NCBI GenBank assembly: GCA_022570795.1
Contig: JAKUDP010000016.1
Location: 1,054,001 to 1,118,000, forward strand
Direction of reading: 5' to 3'
From: Sphaerulina vaccinii
Taxonomy: Eukaryota > Ascomycota > Dothideomycetes > Mycosphaerellales > Mycosphaerellaceae
Length of the DNA stretch: 64,000 bases
Shown: piece after piece, positions 1 to 11,038 of the stretch
Position numbering within the stretch: the stretch's first letter is position 1
How the letters are laid out: the number at the start of each line of letters is the position of its first letter
Notes under the pieces: generated by a model
Databases searched by the model: none
Seen by the model: only the letters and a program-made list of their open reading frames with translations
What the model was told of the DNA's origin: nothing
Program-made: the position numbers and the translations under genes

Positions 1-1
1 G

Positions 2-1192
2 ATCGACTCCTTGTGTATCAGGCAGGACGATGATAACGAGAAAAGTGCGCAGGTCATGATGATGCGGGATACCTATGCTAAGGCAGACCGAGTTCTGGCT
101 TGTATAGGCCCGCAACTAGGCGATGATGGATTCCTCTTTGAGTGCTTGCCAGAATGGCGCGACTTCATGGCTGCACTTCTTGAGGAGCACGATGTTGCTG
201 ACGATCTGGACTTGGCTGTGGGACAGGCGGACTATCGTTGGCGCCAGGAGCGATGGTGGGAGTATCTGGTTGCATCTGGTGTCCAAACACGATTTCTAAG
301 GGCTCTGATGTCTTTCATCCAAAAGCCATATTGGACCAGACTGTGGATCATACAAGAGCTTGCAAGCGCACAAGAAGTCGAGATCTGCTGCGGCGACCAC
401 CTGGCATCTTGGGATCTAGCTGCATTTGGCCACGCCCTTCTGCACTGCTTAGATGTCCACGGAGCTCGGATGCTCGAAACGGAGACAAGATTATACATTC
501 ACAGGCTGGAAAAACAGCGTCCCTTCAATTTCTTGTCAGATGCAGTAGAGCACGGATCTAAGCGATCGCGCTATGGCTTAGAAGGCCTGCTTTCCTTCAA
601 GTGCGCAGATCCGAGGGATCGCATATTCGGAACACTGGGCATCATACCATGGCTCGCCAATGGTAGGTCGATCGTGGCTGACTACAGCAGACCAAGCTGG
701 GACTTGTGCCTTTCGCTTGTCAACGAGTTTCTCGGCGAACCACACGAGTATGAGACCTTACTGCGACTGTTGGACGTCGGTGCTCGCAATGTTGAGATGC
801 GAAGTGCGATCGCGTTACGCCAGCGACCCGAGAATTTCCATCAAACGCAGACCATGCGACACACGTTTCGTGTTCATTGTCGCGAGATAGGACTTGTCTA
901 TGGCAGGCTGGTGTGCTTCTCAGAAAGGCTGATGACATTCTGGCCCCAGCTCCACCAGGAACTTGCTGAGCTTGGCGAATCTCCTTCTGTACAATACCTC
1001 TACGACGATCTGGACGAGGGCGATCTTGCTGCTGTCGTTTGTCACCAAACGCGAGCCGGCGATATCCTAGTGGAGCTAGATTACGACTCTGGGATATGTA
1101 TTGCACTCAGAGCGACTAGGACATCCATATATGAAGTGGTTGGGCAAGCCTTCACTATAAATTCACTCCCTGCGGGACCAAGGCACTCGTAG
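2..1192 (+). CDS. HET-domain (heterokaryon incompatibility) protein, 5'-partial
   Basis: The gene enters the window already open: the first codons read IDSLCIRQ, the core of the HET domain, so the true start lies upstream. Further HET landmarks follow: DTYAKADRVLACIG near residues 22-35, the block PYWTRLWIIQELA near residue 110, and CADPRDRIFGTLGI near residue 200. HET proteins act in allorecognition and trigger cell death on fusion of incompatible hyphae; that is family knowledge and the role here is inferred. The frame ends at TAG 1190-1192 but stays open beyond it to TGA 1379-1381, with protein-like sequence (LSTEDVLVLFGQDIEL). The gene may therefore be truncated by a nonsense codon, or the TAG may be the acceptor of a weak GTTGGG..TAG intron at 1139-1192 (54 nt, frame-preserving). 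The gene faces the 3' end of the Munc13-like gene, 190 bp away. Confidence 0.85.
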   Translation: MDSLCIRQDDDNEKSAQVMMMRDTYAKADRVLACIGPQLGDDGFLFECLPEWRDFMAALLEEHDVADDLDLAVGQADYRWRQERWWEYLVASGVQTRFLRALMSFIQKPYWTRLWIIQELASAQEVEICCGDHLASWDLAAFGHALLHCLDVHGARMLETETRLYIHRLEKQRPFNFLSDAVEHGSKRSRYGLEGLLSFKCADPRDRIFGTLGIIPWLANGRSIVADYSRPSWDLCLSLVNEFLGEPHEYETLLRLLDVGARNVEMRSAIALRQRPENFHQTQTMRHTFRVHCREIGLVYGRLVCFSERLMTFWPQLHQELAELGESPSVQYLYDDLDEGDLAAVVCHQTRAGDILVELDYDSGICIALRATRTSIYEVVGQAFTINSLPAGPRHS

Positions 1193-1381
1193 TCAGTACC
1201 GCGGAACTTGAACCTCGATCTGTCGACAGAAGATGTCCTCGTGCTTTTCGGCCAGGACATCGAGCTAACAGGATCTGAGCATAATCGTTACGACCTACAG
1301 GCTCGACTCAGGCGTCTGGAGACGAGAGTGAGCGAGGGCGCCAATCCGATGGCGACGCTGACGGAGCTAGGGTGGGATTGA
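1193..1381 (+). other. in-frame continuation of the HET gene after its TAG
   Basis: The reading frame of the HET gene continues without another stop from the TAG at 1190-1192 to TGA at 1379-1381, about 62 codons. The translation is protein-like and helix-forming (for example RYDLQARLRRLETRV). This may be the C-terminus of the gene, reached by splicing, by readthrough, or in an ancestor without the nonsense codon. Confidence 0.5.
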
Positions 1382-1574
1382 CATGTATCTTAAGCACATC
1401 ATGTACCATCTCTCTCGTGATCTGCTTGCATGACTATATAGGGTATATTCAAGCAAATCACGCTCACAAACGCCTCGCTGATCTCTGCTCAAGCTGTGCC
1501 GTCGATGTCCTAATCCTGCAGCAGAGTACGCATACCAGCCCCCAGAGCGCCATGCATCAAACTAGACACTAGGT

Positions 1575-4500
1575 CTACTCTCGGATCGTGCCCCACTGCC
1601 TCGCCAGCCCACCTCTCTGCAGCCCGCCTCTTTGCGGTCCTCCCAAACTTTGGCTATAGGCATGCCCACCACCCCTTTGAGAATGCAGACTCTGCCTGAC
1701 AATCGCCTCAGCAGCCGCAGCCGCAGCAAGACGTTCCTTCTGCCTGCTACGGTCCTTGAGGTACCTTTCTGCTTCTGGTCGCATTCTCAGGATCCTCAGA
1801 ATCATGTCATCATTAGGATCGGCTTGTGCCTCCTTTCTCTTCTCTTCTTTCGCCTTGCGCATCGTGCCTAAATTCCTGCGCTGCAATATCGATGTTGAGC
1901 GCCGCGTGCCTCCGAGTGAGGGCGATAGGAGGCCAGCAGGAGCTGACATACGGTTGTATTGATTCTTCTGTTCTTGCTGACGTGCTGCGGTGGCCGATGC
2001 CATAGCCTCGGAGGTGCGGATGAGGTTATCGGTCGATTCGAAGTAGAAGAAATTGAGGTTCTGTAAGTCGTGATACTTTGGGCTCTTCAGTACGTCCGTG
2101 GGCACTCCATCCGCAACACCAGACTCGTGGTCCATGGCATTGAAGAACTCGAACAAGGTCTGCGACATTCGTTAGCAATGATACAACACCAAGCACTTTT
2201 GACAATGACATACCTGCAGCCACTTATAAACCACATCAACCTCAGCTTGAGTAAGTGGTTTCTGTGCTGACACCTTGTCGCTAAGCGGTGGTACCAATAG
2301 ACCTTCAATCTGGACCAATACCTCTTTCCACAGCCTTGTCATTACCATGGTCATGGAGCTTTCAGTAAGTGTCTGCTTCATAATCGCAAAGTTATCATCG
2401 AAATACTGCAGCAGTGGTTTGAGCGCGTTATTAGCTTGCTCAACGAGTGCAGATCCGGCGGGTGCTTGCGGTGGTGGTGTGGCGACAAATACAGGTCGTC
2501 CTTGGACCTGATTTGATACTCTGGAGAAGTAGCCACGCATCGTGTTCATTGACACGCCAGCAATGGCTGCAGTCGAGGTACCTGTAAGACCTCTCAAGGT
2601 GCGTCGCGATAAGCATTGCTGGATATACGCTAGAAGTTTGTCGGTGATCTTGCGTGTCATGTCACGCTCGGTGCGCTTCAATGTGCGGAAGGCTTTGCCA
2701 AAGTAGAACTGGATGTCGTCTCGTTCACCTTCCATTGTCACGCGCACCAGGACGCGGCCTTGGGTGTCAAGGTCAAGCCAGTATTCGCGCGGTAGGTAGT
2801 CGTTGAAGTGGTTGGGGTCAAGCTTCAGACTGGTACGACCGAGGCAGTCATGATCTCCCAGCGCATCCCAGTCCCACACTGTCGCGATGATGTTGAGAGG
2901 TCCTGTGGTCAAGATGTCGATCGTCTCGTCCCAACGCGGGTTCAGTGACTGGTATACTGTCCTTGTCTTAGCCAAGCGCTTCTGGTACTCGTCTCCAAGA
3001 ACAACATAAGGGTCGCTCAACCCATTCATGTCACCTGCCTTGAGGTCTTCTGCTTCGATAATCTTGATTGTGAACATGCACTTGTTATCGCCTCGCTTTC
3101 GCACGTTCGGAGCTGGCGGTGGCTCATGCTTCTGGATAGCTTGCACACAGGCATCGACATTCATCTCCTGCTCGACCTTATCAAGCTGGAGTGTCGCATA
3201 CTCAATGTTGTTGATCTTGACGAAGCTCTCCGGCCAAAAGTTGAAGGGCTCGATCTTCTGGCTTAGACTGCCGGTAGCCCATGCATCACGAGCAGCCGTC
3301 ATCCATCTCTCGCGTTGTGTCTGTTGGGCACGAGCCTCCTGCTCTGGCGTCTGTCTGTCCATTTCTTTGGCAAACTTGATTTCAAGCAGTTCACAGTATC
3401 GTGCAACGCCTTTGCCAATCGACTTGCTGATTGCAGTCATGAACTTCGCATACTGCAAGTCATTGTCCCAGTTCAGCTTGAGGATCTGTTCGATGCTCTG
3501 ATTGAAGATTCGGTATACATCAATGGCACTTTGCGAATGCCGCTCGTCGTCCGTTGGCTGTTCTCCACGCTCTTTGGCGCCTGGCGCTTGTCGTATCTGG
3601 AAGTCATCATGTGCGACAGCACCTTCGATCCAATCACGTAGCTTGCTGTCAGTCAGATGTATCCATCGCCAAACGAACTCCTGTAAATGGTGTTCGATGT
3701 CGAATGTGAACTCTCGCCCCGGAAGAGCCTGCGAGTAGACTCCACGGATCTGGACCATTTCTGAGTAGAGCTCAAATCCATCTTGGACTGGCACCTCCTC
3801 TCCTCTTGACTTGGTCACTTCCATGATGCGAGCCACAAGTTCCTTAGCATCGCTCGAGAACGAAGGCAGTATCTCCTCGACCAGTATGGGAAGTGGCTTC
3901 ACGCCCATTACATCAGGCATCTTCTTGAACCGCTTCTGGATTTTGTTGCACATGGCTGTTACAGATTGCCCAAGCTGGATTACATTGTAAAATTCCCAAT
4001 TGGCCGAGTCGTCTGGTACGTTCTTGGCGAGCAGATCGTGGTATTGGTCCCGCGCTTTAGCACGTAGTTGTTCGGACATCATGCTAGCAAATGCCGCCAT
4101 CTCTTCTGCGTTCCTGTGGAAGGATGGATCCGACCAGACGTGCTCTTCCAATATGACCATGATGCTCGCAAATGGCGGTGGTTTGTTCTCATAGATGTGC
4201 TGGAACACCTCGTAGAACTCTCGTAACAGTGCATCTTGCAGCCCAGTCAAGATAGTCTGTATCGTGGCGAAGTCGGTAATGGTCCACCTGCTCCGATCGT
4301 AGAAGTCGGCGTGAGCTGCCTGCGTCTTGCCCTTCTTCACTTCTGGTGGCGGTGCCTTGGCGGTCTGGAAGGCTGCATCTAAAGTGTCGAGTGAGATTTC
4401 CTGATTCTGGTACTTTTCTCTCATCACGTCTAGGAACAGAACTAATCTTGTACAGGCTGGTACTCGCCATCGTTGTGCAATCTCATTGAGCAGATCCTGT

Positions 4501-5894
4501 GTTTGCGGTGAGATGAGCTTCGTGCCTTCTCCGGTCGCCTGCAGGTCTTCGTCCAGGAGATCCGCTGTCACGGCAACCTTCAATGTCTGCCTGTAGTATG
4601 CCCTAGCATCGGGCGGAATGAATGTAAAGTTGGCTTGTGTTGCATCGATTGATCCAGTACCCGAATCGCGAGGTGAGGAGTCGCCTAGATTGAGACCACT
4701 CATATCCACTGGCTGGTCTAGCGCATAACCCGAGTCGAAGTCGCCACTCTGTTTCGATAGCGACTTGCTGAACTCGCTGTATATGCTATCACCATGTGCC
4801 ATAGGTGGAGCTTTGTACTGAGCAAGACTCCCTCTTGAGCTTTTGGCTAGGTTGGGGTCTGACTGCAGTAGAGCCAACATGAGTTGACTCAAATCGCTGA
4901 ACTCGCCTTTCCGCCAGGCCTCATATCCTTCATCCAGATCGAAATCGTCCTTCGACAGAGTAGCTCTTGTGTTTAGGCTCATATGCGTCTGGTACTCCTT
5001 CAGGTCTCGCAGGGCTTCCTCCTCCGTCCATTGCTCCTTGTGTGCATTGATATCATTCTGTGCCTGTACTGTTGGCTTCGAGAATATCCTACACACTCTG
5101 ATGACCAGCGGCATATCTCTCACTTCATACGATCGCGGAACTTCCACCTCGACGCTGGAGCCTCCCTGCCCGCCATTTCTCTGCTTCTCGTCTGCGAGAT
5201 CCTGGTCATGCTGCAACAGTTTCGTCTCCAGAGATTTCAGCCTGCTCGTCAATTCTGGCCGGTCCTGTGTCCAGTTATTGCTGCTCAGTGTGCTACTGAT
5301 GAGCCTGACAAACAGCGCGACATGTCTATCGACCATGAGCTTCCACCCATCGTCGTCAGGGGCCTTTCCCAGCTGCAATGTCCCTGTCGCTTTCGAGAAG
5401 AAGATCAATAGCAAGTCCTCTACTTTGCGATCTTTCTCCATGCTCTTTCGGAAAGTGGGATTCTTGAACTCATTCAGAAACACGCCAAATGTCCTCTTGA
5501 TATCGTTGTTCTGGTACTCAGGCATCTTCTCCGTTCCCGTCAACACACCTGTCAACCGCTTGTCCAGGGCTGTCATAAAGCCATGCGGGAACTTCGTGCT
5601 CTTGCTGTCTCGGATGAGGCTAAAGTCCTTGACCATATCGTTGATCGATGTCGAGCTCCGCTGGATGGGCTTCGATGTGTTGGCGACATGCTGTACTCGT
5701 TTCTGGCGCGGTTGCAGGAGATACACCAGGTAGGCGGCGCGCAGGGCATAGAGGTAAGCATCCTGGTCCGAGACGGGAGTGAGGCCTCGTCTGGTATGGC
5801 TGCTGCTCATATTGCGCCGCAGAGTCTCGCGCGTGGCGGCATGTGAATTCGTCCTCCGACTGTTGGTCGATGAATGTTTCGATGACCTCTCCAT
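1575..5894 (-). CDS. Munc13-like protein with MUN region and C2 domain
   Basis: Two exons, 2214..5894 and 1575..2159, flank a 54-nt intron (donor GTATGT, branch GCTAAC), giving about 1421 aa. The central region resembles the fungal MUN/Munc13 homology segment, including FTFDIEHHLQEFVWRWIHLT near residue 725. A C2 domain spans about residues 940-1045; its loops keep the Ca2+-binding aspartates (DMNGLSDPYVV and WDWDALGDHD). A second Munc13-homology stretch (LLQYFDDNFAIMKQTL) lies near 1150-1200. The C-terminus is low-complexity, basic (RKAKEEKRKEA) then Gly/Gln-rich. Relatives prime secretory vesicles by acting on SNAREs at the plasma membrane; this role is inferred from family. The start at 5894 is the first ATG of the frame; a second Met at MSSSHTRRGL is possible. 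Ends with TAG. Confidence 0.93.
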
Positions 5895-7325
5895 GTTGTC
5901 TCTCTTTCGCCCTGGCGATTATGCAGCCCACGTGTTGTCGTTGTCGTATGGCAGCAACATGGATGCAGCTGCAACGATAGCCTGGTCCCGTTGCTCTCTC
6001 TCCGCCAGCCGATTGCTCCTGCAGGCCAGCTCTTTCCCTGTTGTTTCCCCGACGTCACTCAAATTTCTTCAATTCTCCTTCGTATGCTGGTATGAGTAGA
6101 GCGATAGTTGTGGTATTGGCGAGCAGAGTGTGTGAACAACAGAAGCAGAGCAACGGCAGATTACATGAAACAACGCCCGCTAGTTCCAACTAAACACGCT
6201 GCTTGGCGCTAGACAAGTTCACGAGGAAGGGACGCTAACGATGTCACGCGTCGACAGAAATAACACTTATAGCGCGTCTTTGTAGGACCCTCTTCTCTTC
6301 ACTCCCGACATCGACTTTGTACCTATACTATCGCAATGCCATCGGGGCCAAGGCACAAGAAATCATCTGCTAGTCGTAGTTCAGCACCGGCAAGCTGCCG
6401 ACGATATCGATGCTCGTCACTCAAGTCGACGAGAAGCAAGACATTGTCTCTATGTTGCGACACGAGGTAGGGTTCTTTGTCAAGAGGCGGAGACAGTAAG
6501 AGGTGGCAACGAGGATTTCTCCTGGAACATGTCGAGCTTCAATCATCATCGATAGAGCTCACGTTTTTCGCATTGGAGCAGTCCGCCTTTCATCACACCT
6601 GATCATCTCATATGGTAAAGTCTTTGGAGATTAAGGTGGACCATCAACTATGGCCCAGCAACGAACCACGCGACAAGACCCATCCGTCAGAAACTATACT
6701 GGCGTCAACTCGACCATTGATGCAAGCCTGATACAGTCCTGCTTGTGGAAGGCCAGGCTCTGTCAAGTCTTAACACAAATGTCACTGGTAAAGCCTTTTG
6801 CCCTCGCCTATTATTCGCAACTCAGACTGCTTGAGCCTTACTTCTCTTCAGAAGCTGCACGGGGCAAGGTGAGCCCACTCATCACGCGTTGGTCAACAGA
6901 GAAACGTAAGCCAACTCAAGGATTAACTAGCCTATCGTTGGAACAAGCATCTATACAATAGGTCAGTAAGACTGGTCACGCAGTACAGAATATAGCTTCC
7001 AAATTTCGTCTTCTCGTTGCCTTGCGCTGTCCATACCCTCGTCTCCTTGACTGCTCAATGACCGTCACTAGGACCTACTGTGAACCGCCTTCCAATGTTA
7101 TTAAGCTTCTCTAGAGTTCCTTGGCGGTATCCACATCTCTCGCATGTGACAAAATCACATGCGAACAGGACGAGCTTTACACAACCATTGCCTTATACCA
7201 CCATGCGACACACTTACTCCACGAGCAATGCGAGCACTAGAAGATATCAATCCCATCGATATTGACCTCACCTGACACATCGACGCGTCACCAAAACACT
7301 TCTCGAGATTCCTAGTTCAGCCACC
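5895..7325. other. intergenic region between divergent Munc13-like and bHLH genes
   Basis: About 1.4 kb holds the 5' regions of two divergently transcribed genes. Short open frames occur (a 103-codon frame at 6650-6961 and a 44-codon frame from 6336), but none shows a recognisable domain, convincing introns or a good start context. No RNA gene or repeat was seen. Confidence 0.6.
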
Positions 7326-7922
7326 ATGAACCAAACACAACCACCTCCGCCTGATCCCAACAGCCCTCTTGGCTCCGCACACGCCAATGCGGCCGCCAAA
7401 GCTCGTCTCACCGAAGAGCAGAAGAAGAAGAATCACATTGAAAGTGAGAAAAAGCGACGCGAAGCCATTCGTCAAGGATTCGATCGCCTGTCTACGCTCG
7501 TCCCTGGCATGCAAGGACAAGCACGATCAGAAGCCATTGTCCTAGCTGCCACAGTCGAGCACATGCGAGCAATGGTCGCACAACGCGAGCAGATTGCTGC
7601 TGCGGCTGCGTCAAAAGGCTGGACGCCTGAGCAGATCAATCGCTACTATCAGCAAGCGGAGGCTGAAGCTAGGCAGCTCGAGAATCAGCCATTACAGCTG
7701 AACTCAGCAGGCGTGCCAATTGCTATGCCACAGGTACAGCAGGTTTCGACGCAAGGTCAGACACAGGCGCCTATGGTCTCCTATGCTCAGACCACACCGG
7801 CCACTCCTGTTCCTGCTTCGGCCGGGGGTAACGGTGGTGTGGTATCTGTACCGGAGAGTGGTGCAGATGATAGAAAGAGTCATAGTGACAGTCCGCTGGA
7901 TGCAAAACCTCAGGACGATTGA
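7326..7922 (+). CDS. bHLH transcription factor, Ino4-like
   Basis: A 198-aa protein with a Pro/Ala-rich leader and a basic helix-loop-helix near residues 30-92. The basic region KKNHIESEKKRREAIRQ keeps the His, Glu and paired Arg that contact E-box CANNTG DNA in this family. Helix 1 (FDRLSTLVPGM), a loop (QGQAR) and helix 2 (SEAIVLAATVEHMRAMV) follow. The tail is Gln/Ala/Pro-rich and probably disordered. The short HLH with the Ser-Glu-Ala loop exit resembles yeast Ino4, the dimer partner in phospholipid and inositol gene control; the target genes here are unknown. The ATG sits in a good context (CCACCATGA). Intronless, TGA stop. Confidence 0.9.
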   Translation: MNQTQPPPPDPNSPLGSAHANAAAKARLTEEQKKKNHIESEKKRREAIRQGFDRLSTLVPGMQGQARSEAIVLAATVEHMRAMVAQREQIAAAAASKGWTPEQINRYYQQAEAEARQLENQPLQLNSAGVPIAMPQVQQVSTQGQTQAPMVSYAQTTPATPVPASAGGNGGVVSVPESGADDRKSHSDSPLDAKPQDD

Positions 7923-8365
7923 TGAGTTGCCCAACAATGGTCTGAGACACACGACACACGGAGACACGCAGACAGTGCTATGAAGACACGACGATACGAA
8001 AACGTGCAAGATGGCGAGGCAAGCGTGGCATTAGTACACGCCGACAGCACAGAGGCTCTTTGAGGAGCAATCCCGCCAGTAATGGCACTTGAGGTGGCGA
8101 AGGCAAGCGTGAGCGCTCATCTCAGGGGAAGCGGATTCAACACAATACAGAGGACGGAGAAAGGCTTTCTTCAATATTTGGAGATGTGTTGTTGAGTTCT
8201 TTGTCATCTTGGTCTCTTTTATGCTCCAGACTGGCAGCCAGAAGTCCATCAGTCCTATTGCATCGAAAGCGAACAAAGACATGCTCGGGGTCCACTGACG
8301 GACAGTACCTGGAATCACCACTGCCAAGTGTGTTTCGCGACATGTACTTGTCCCCTGCGAGCAGA

Positions 8366-10183
8366 ATGGCAACCACTGAAGCCGCATCAAACATGGATAA
8401 CCTGGGTCCGAACATATTCGTCCAACCTATCACCTGTCGATACGCCACGCGAAGGTACAACAACACTCCCTACAAGCTATCTTACCCACCACGAGTCTTC
8501 CGGTTCAAGAACAGTAATGGACAGCCTCCTCCAGGCCAGCCCTCCGCGCAATTGGGAGAAGAGAAGCCTCAGTACAAACAAGGAATGTTCTATAAAGTCA
8601 TCAAGCGTCAGCGTATCGCCCAGCTAGAAGTAGCAGAAGCTATAGACGTTGACAATCCTACACACCTCCCATTCTTGGGACGAGAGCGAGGTTGGCTGGA
8701 ACAAGCGCGAAATCAGCTTGTCAATTTCAAAACTGATGAAGAGATCGCAAGAGAAGAGATAGAAGCTGCAGCCTCTAGAGGGCGGAGGACGAGTCAGCAG
8801 GAGCGGGAGATGAGGCAGAGAGAGCAAGTTAACGAGAAAGAGGATCGGGAGAAGAAGATGAGGTCGAGCATTGCGAAGAATGGTGATGAAAGAAGGCAGA
8901 AACTAAGACCTCAGAGACGCGTCCGATTCGCTTCACCACTCACGGAGGAGGAGAAGAAGCAGAAGGAAGAGAACATTGGAGATGGACCTGGACGCTCGCA
9001 GCCTGGCGAGGATGATATCACTGCTGCTCCTGCTGACGCTGCTCCGAAAGCCGCCGACGAACAGCCACATCCATCAGACCAAGAGACAGCTACTCTGTTA
9101 CGTGAGGCTGTTGAATGTGCTATCACTAGGAGTGGCAAGAAACGAGCAGCAAGTATCTCTGATCCGGTCGATGCCACGCAGCTTAGTGCTCAGGAGTCTA
9201 GCTACGTAGTCGCCAATGAGGCCGAGCGTCTGCGTCTGCGTCTCGACTGGATTCAGCTGCATGCTGCGGAGATGAACAATGGCAGCATACCTGCAGTATC
9301 CGCCAAGTATGGACCGGATCATATCGAAGCATATGCAGGGCATCTAGCTGAGCTTGAAATGCTGGCTCTCAGAGACTGGACTAGGCGTTCGAACAATGTG
9401 CTAAGCCCTGTTGGTTACAGTGAAAGTGACTCGGGAGGTATACTATTAGAGAAGGACGTTGCCGAGCTACTTCACGCTGCAATCGATAAGGCGGTCGCAG
9501 AAGACTCATCACTCTCTGGAAATGGATACTTCGACGTTGCTACGTTCTTGGGACGGAATGCTTGGACGTATGACGACCTCATAGAAGCCGGTGCAGACCT
9601 GGTGGAACGTCTACAAATGCCTTTCGAGCCGATAGATCATCACAACACGGTGTACCCTCTGAACACAGATCACTACCCAAGCCACAAGTACGCTGCAGGA
9701 GCCGCTGGCGAGCTAGAGGAAGCATGGGTTGGCATCTATCGTGCGAGGCATGCGCAACGTGCACCAATGACTACCAATCGCTTTCCTGAGAGACAATATG
9801 GCTATGCACCAATCGACGTGAACACTCTGCCTCGAGCTATGCAAATTGCTGCTGCTGATATTGCGAAAAGCCAACGCTTCTTCCTGGAGACTGAGCGTGC
9901 TCAGGCCGTGGAGCGTGAAGCGAGCAACCTGGGAATACCCACGCAACAGGGTCCTTCTGATGTTTCTCTTGCAGCCACTCCCACAGACGAGGATCGTCTT
10001 ATCGATGGCGCCAACCAGCTCAGTTGGCCTGTTCCGCAACAGGGCCCCGAGACTATGGAATACGAGCACACAGGTGTTTCTAAGCCAGTAGAAGCTCCAG
10101 CAGAGACCTCAATGGACGCGGCAACAGCAGAGGCAATTGCTCATATAGTGGAAGACGAAGGAGACGACCCGGATCTCGATTGA
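8366..10183 (+). CDS. conserved-looking charged protein, function unknown
   Basis: A long intronless frame of 605 codons from the ATG at 8366 (MATTEAASNMDNLGPNIF). The frame is open to 8186, but the upstream 60 residues look non-coding, so the later start is preferred; a further Met at 8393 is possible. The N-terminal third contains an aromatic/basic stretch (RYATRRYNNTPYKLSYPPRV). Residues about 170-275 are a highly charged helix with many Glu/Arg/Lys. It is followed by RRVRFASP, which matches the RVxF docking pattern for protein phosphatase 1. The C-terminal half is mixed-charge with no domain I can name, ending in an acidic tail. No function is claimed. Confidence 0.78.
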   Translation: MATTEAASNMDNLGPNIFVQPITCRYATRRYNNTPYKLSYPPRVFRFKNSNGQPPPGQPSAQLGEEKPQYKQGMFYKVIKRQRIAQLEVAEAIDVDNPTHLPFLGRERGWLEQARNQLVNFKTDEEIAREEIEAAASRGRRTSQQEREMRQREQVNEKEDREKKMRSSIAKNGDERRQKLRPQRRVRFASPLTEEEKKQKEENIGDGPGRSQPGEDDITAAPADAAPKAADEQPHPSDQETATLLREAVECAITRSGKKRAASISDPVDATQLSAQESSYVVANEAERLRLRLDWIQLHAAEMNNGSIPAVSAKYGPDHIEAYAGHLAELEMLALRDWTRRSNNVLSPVGYSESDSGGILLEKDVAELLHAAIDKAVAEDSSLSGNGYFDVATFLGRNAWTYDDLIEAGADLVERLQMPFEPIDHHNTVYPLNTDHYPSHKYAAGAAGELEEAWVGIYRARHAQRAPMTTNRFPERQYGYAPIDVNTLPRAMQIAAADIAKSQRFFLETERAQAVEREASNLGIPTQQGPSDVSLAATPTDEDRLIDGANQLSWPVPQQGPETMEYEHTGVSKPVEAPAETSMDAATAEAIAHIVEDEGDDPDLD

Positions 10184-10210
10184 TGAATGTCCAGCTTACA
10201 TTTAAGGTCG

Positions 10211-11038
10211 CTAGCTATAGCCTAAGTGCAGAAATGTATGTCTATCTTCCATATCCCATTCCAGATTCGTGACCTTGAATTCCATGACTTTCCCTTTCGT
10301 TTCCACAATATTCTCGCAATTCCATCTCAAGCTATCAACGTGCTGTAGCAGACCACTTCTCGCAAATCGACCTAGCCAAATCAAGAAGACGCCGGAAATT
10401 GTGGCGAGTTGCTGATCAGTATTGGTGGAGAAGCGTTGTGCTTGGTCAATGCGGAAATCTGGTGTAATATGCAGGATTACAGTCTCCAAGCTCAGTGGCG
10501 TTGATAGGGGAGTCTTGCGAGATAGATGGGGACCATATTGACAATACTGTCGTAGGAGATGATATAGTGCTCGGATGATCGCGTTGTCGACGTTTGGTGC
10601 ACCGGAGGTGAAACACGATTCATATAGATCCGAGACTTGAATGTTGACGTGCAGTTCCGATATCTGGCGTGGATGGCATGGTGCGCTTTGCCATATGGCT
10701 GTAGCTGTTGTAGAAGATAGTCTGAGGTCGATGATGGCGGATGGGATGTTCGACTTCTGCTTGAGAGCTGTAGTTTGCACGAGTTCACGGATGTCCTTGT
10801 TCGTGGTTTTGCAGCAGAGGAATAAGGTGTACCATGCGGGTCGAGGACAGTTCGCTGGGTAGTCGACTATGAGACCTCCTGTATCGTTCCTGGAGGCTAT
10901 TGGTGCCTTGAGACTATCCAGTCGGTATTCGAGGAAGGCTTCACACTCTGGCAAAGTATCGCTCAGCGCATGTTGATAGATCAGATCCCGAAGTTCTTGA
11001 GGCAGAGCTAAGAATGGACTTGAAGTCGTAGATGTCAT
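10211..11038 (-). CDS. F-box-like / 2EXR-type fungal protein
   Basis: A 275-aa intronless protein. The N-terminus PFLALPQELRDLIYQHAL is the Leu-Pro-x-Glu-Leu-Arg-x-x-Ile-Tyr motif that opens many fungal F-box-like or 2EXR proteins. The rest (ends at HTFLHLGYS) has short hydrophobic stretches, a WQSAPCHPRQISELHVNIQ segment and FLIWLGRFARSG. F-box proteins recruit substrates to SCF ubiquitin ligases; whether this one binds Skp1 cannot be judged here. The stop is 28 bp from the stop of the convergent 8.4-10.2 kb gene, so the two 3' ends are very close. Confidence 0.75.
   Translation of the reverse strand: MTSTTSSPFLALPQELRDLIYQHALSDTLPECEAFLEYRLDSLKAPIASRNDTGGLIVDYPANCPRPAWYTLFLCCKTTNKDIRELVQTTALKQKSNIPSAIIDLRLSSTTATAIWQSAPCHPRQISELHVNIQVSDLYESCFTSGAPNVDNAIIRALYHLLRQYCQYGPHLSRKTPLSTPLSLETVILHITPDFRIDQAQRFSTNTDQQLATISGVFLIWLGRFARSGLLQHVDSLRWNCENIVETKGKVMEFKVTNLEWDMEDRHTFLHLGYS

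Noticed and set aside
6336..6470. Short frame from ATG 6336 (MPSGPRHKKSSASR), basic and Ser-rich
   Set aside because: No domain, no clear splice continuation; sits in the divergent promoter region.
6650..6961. 103-codon frame on plus strand
   Set aside because: No domain, composition not protein-like, no start or splice support.
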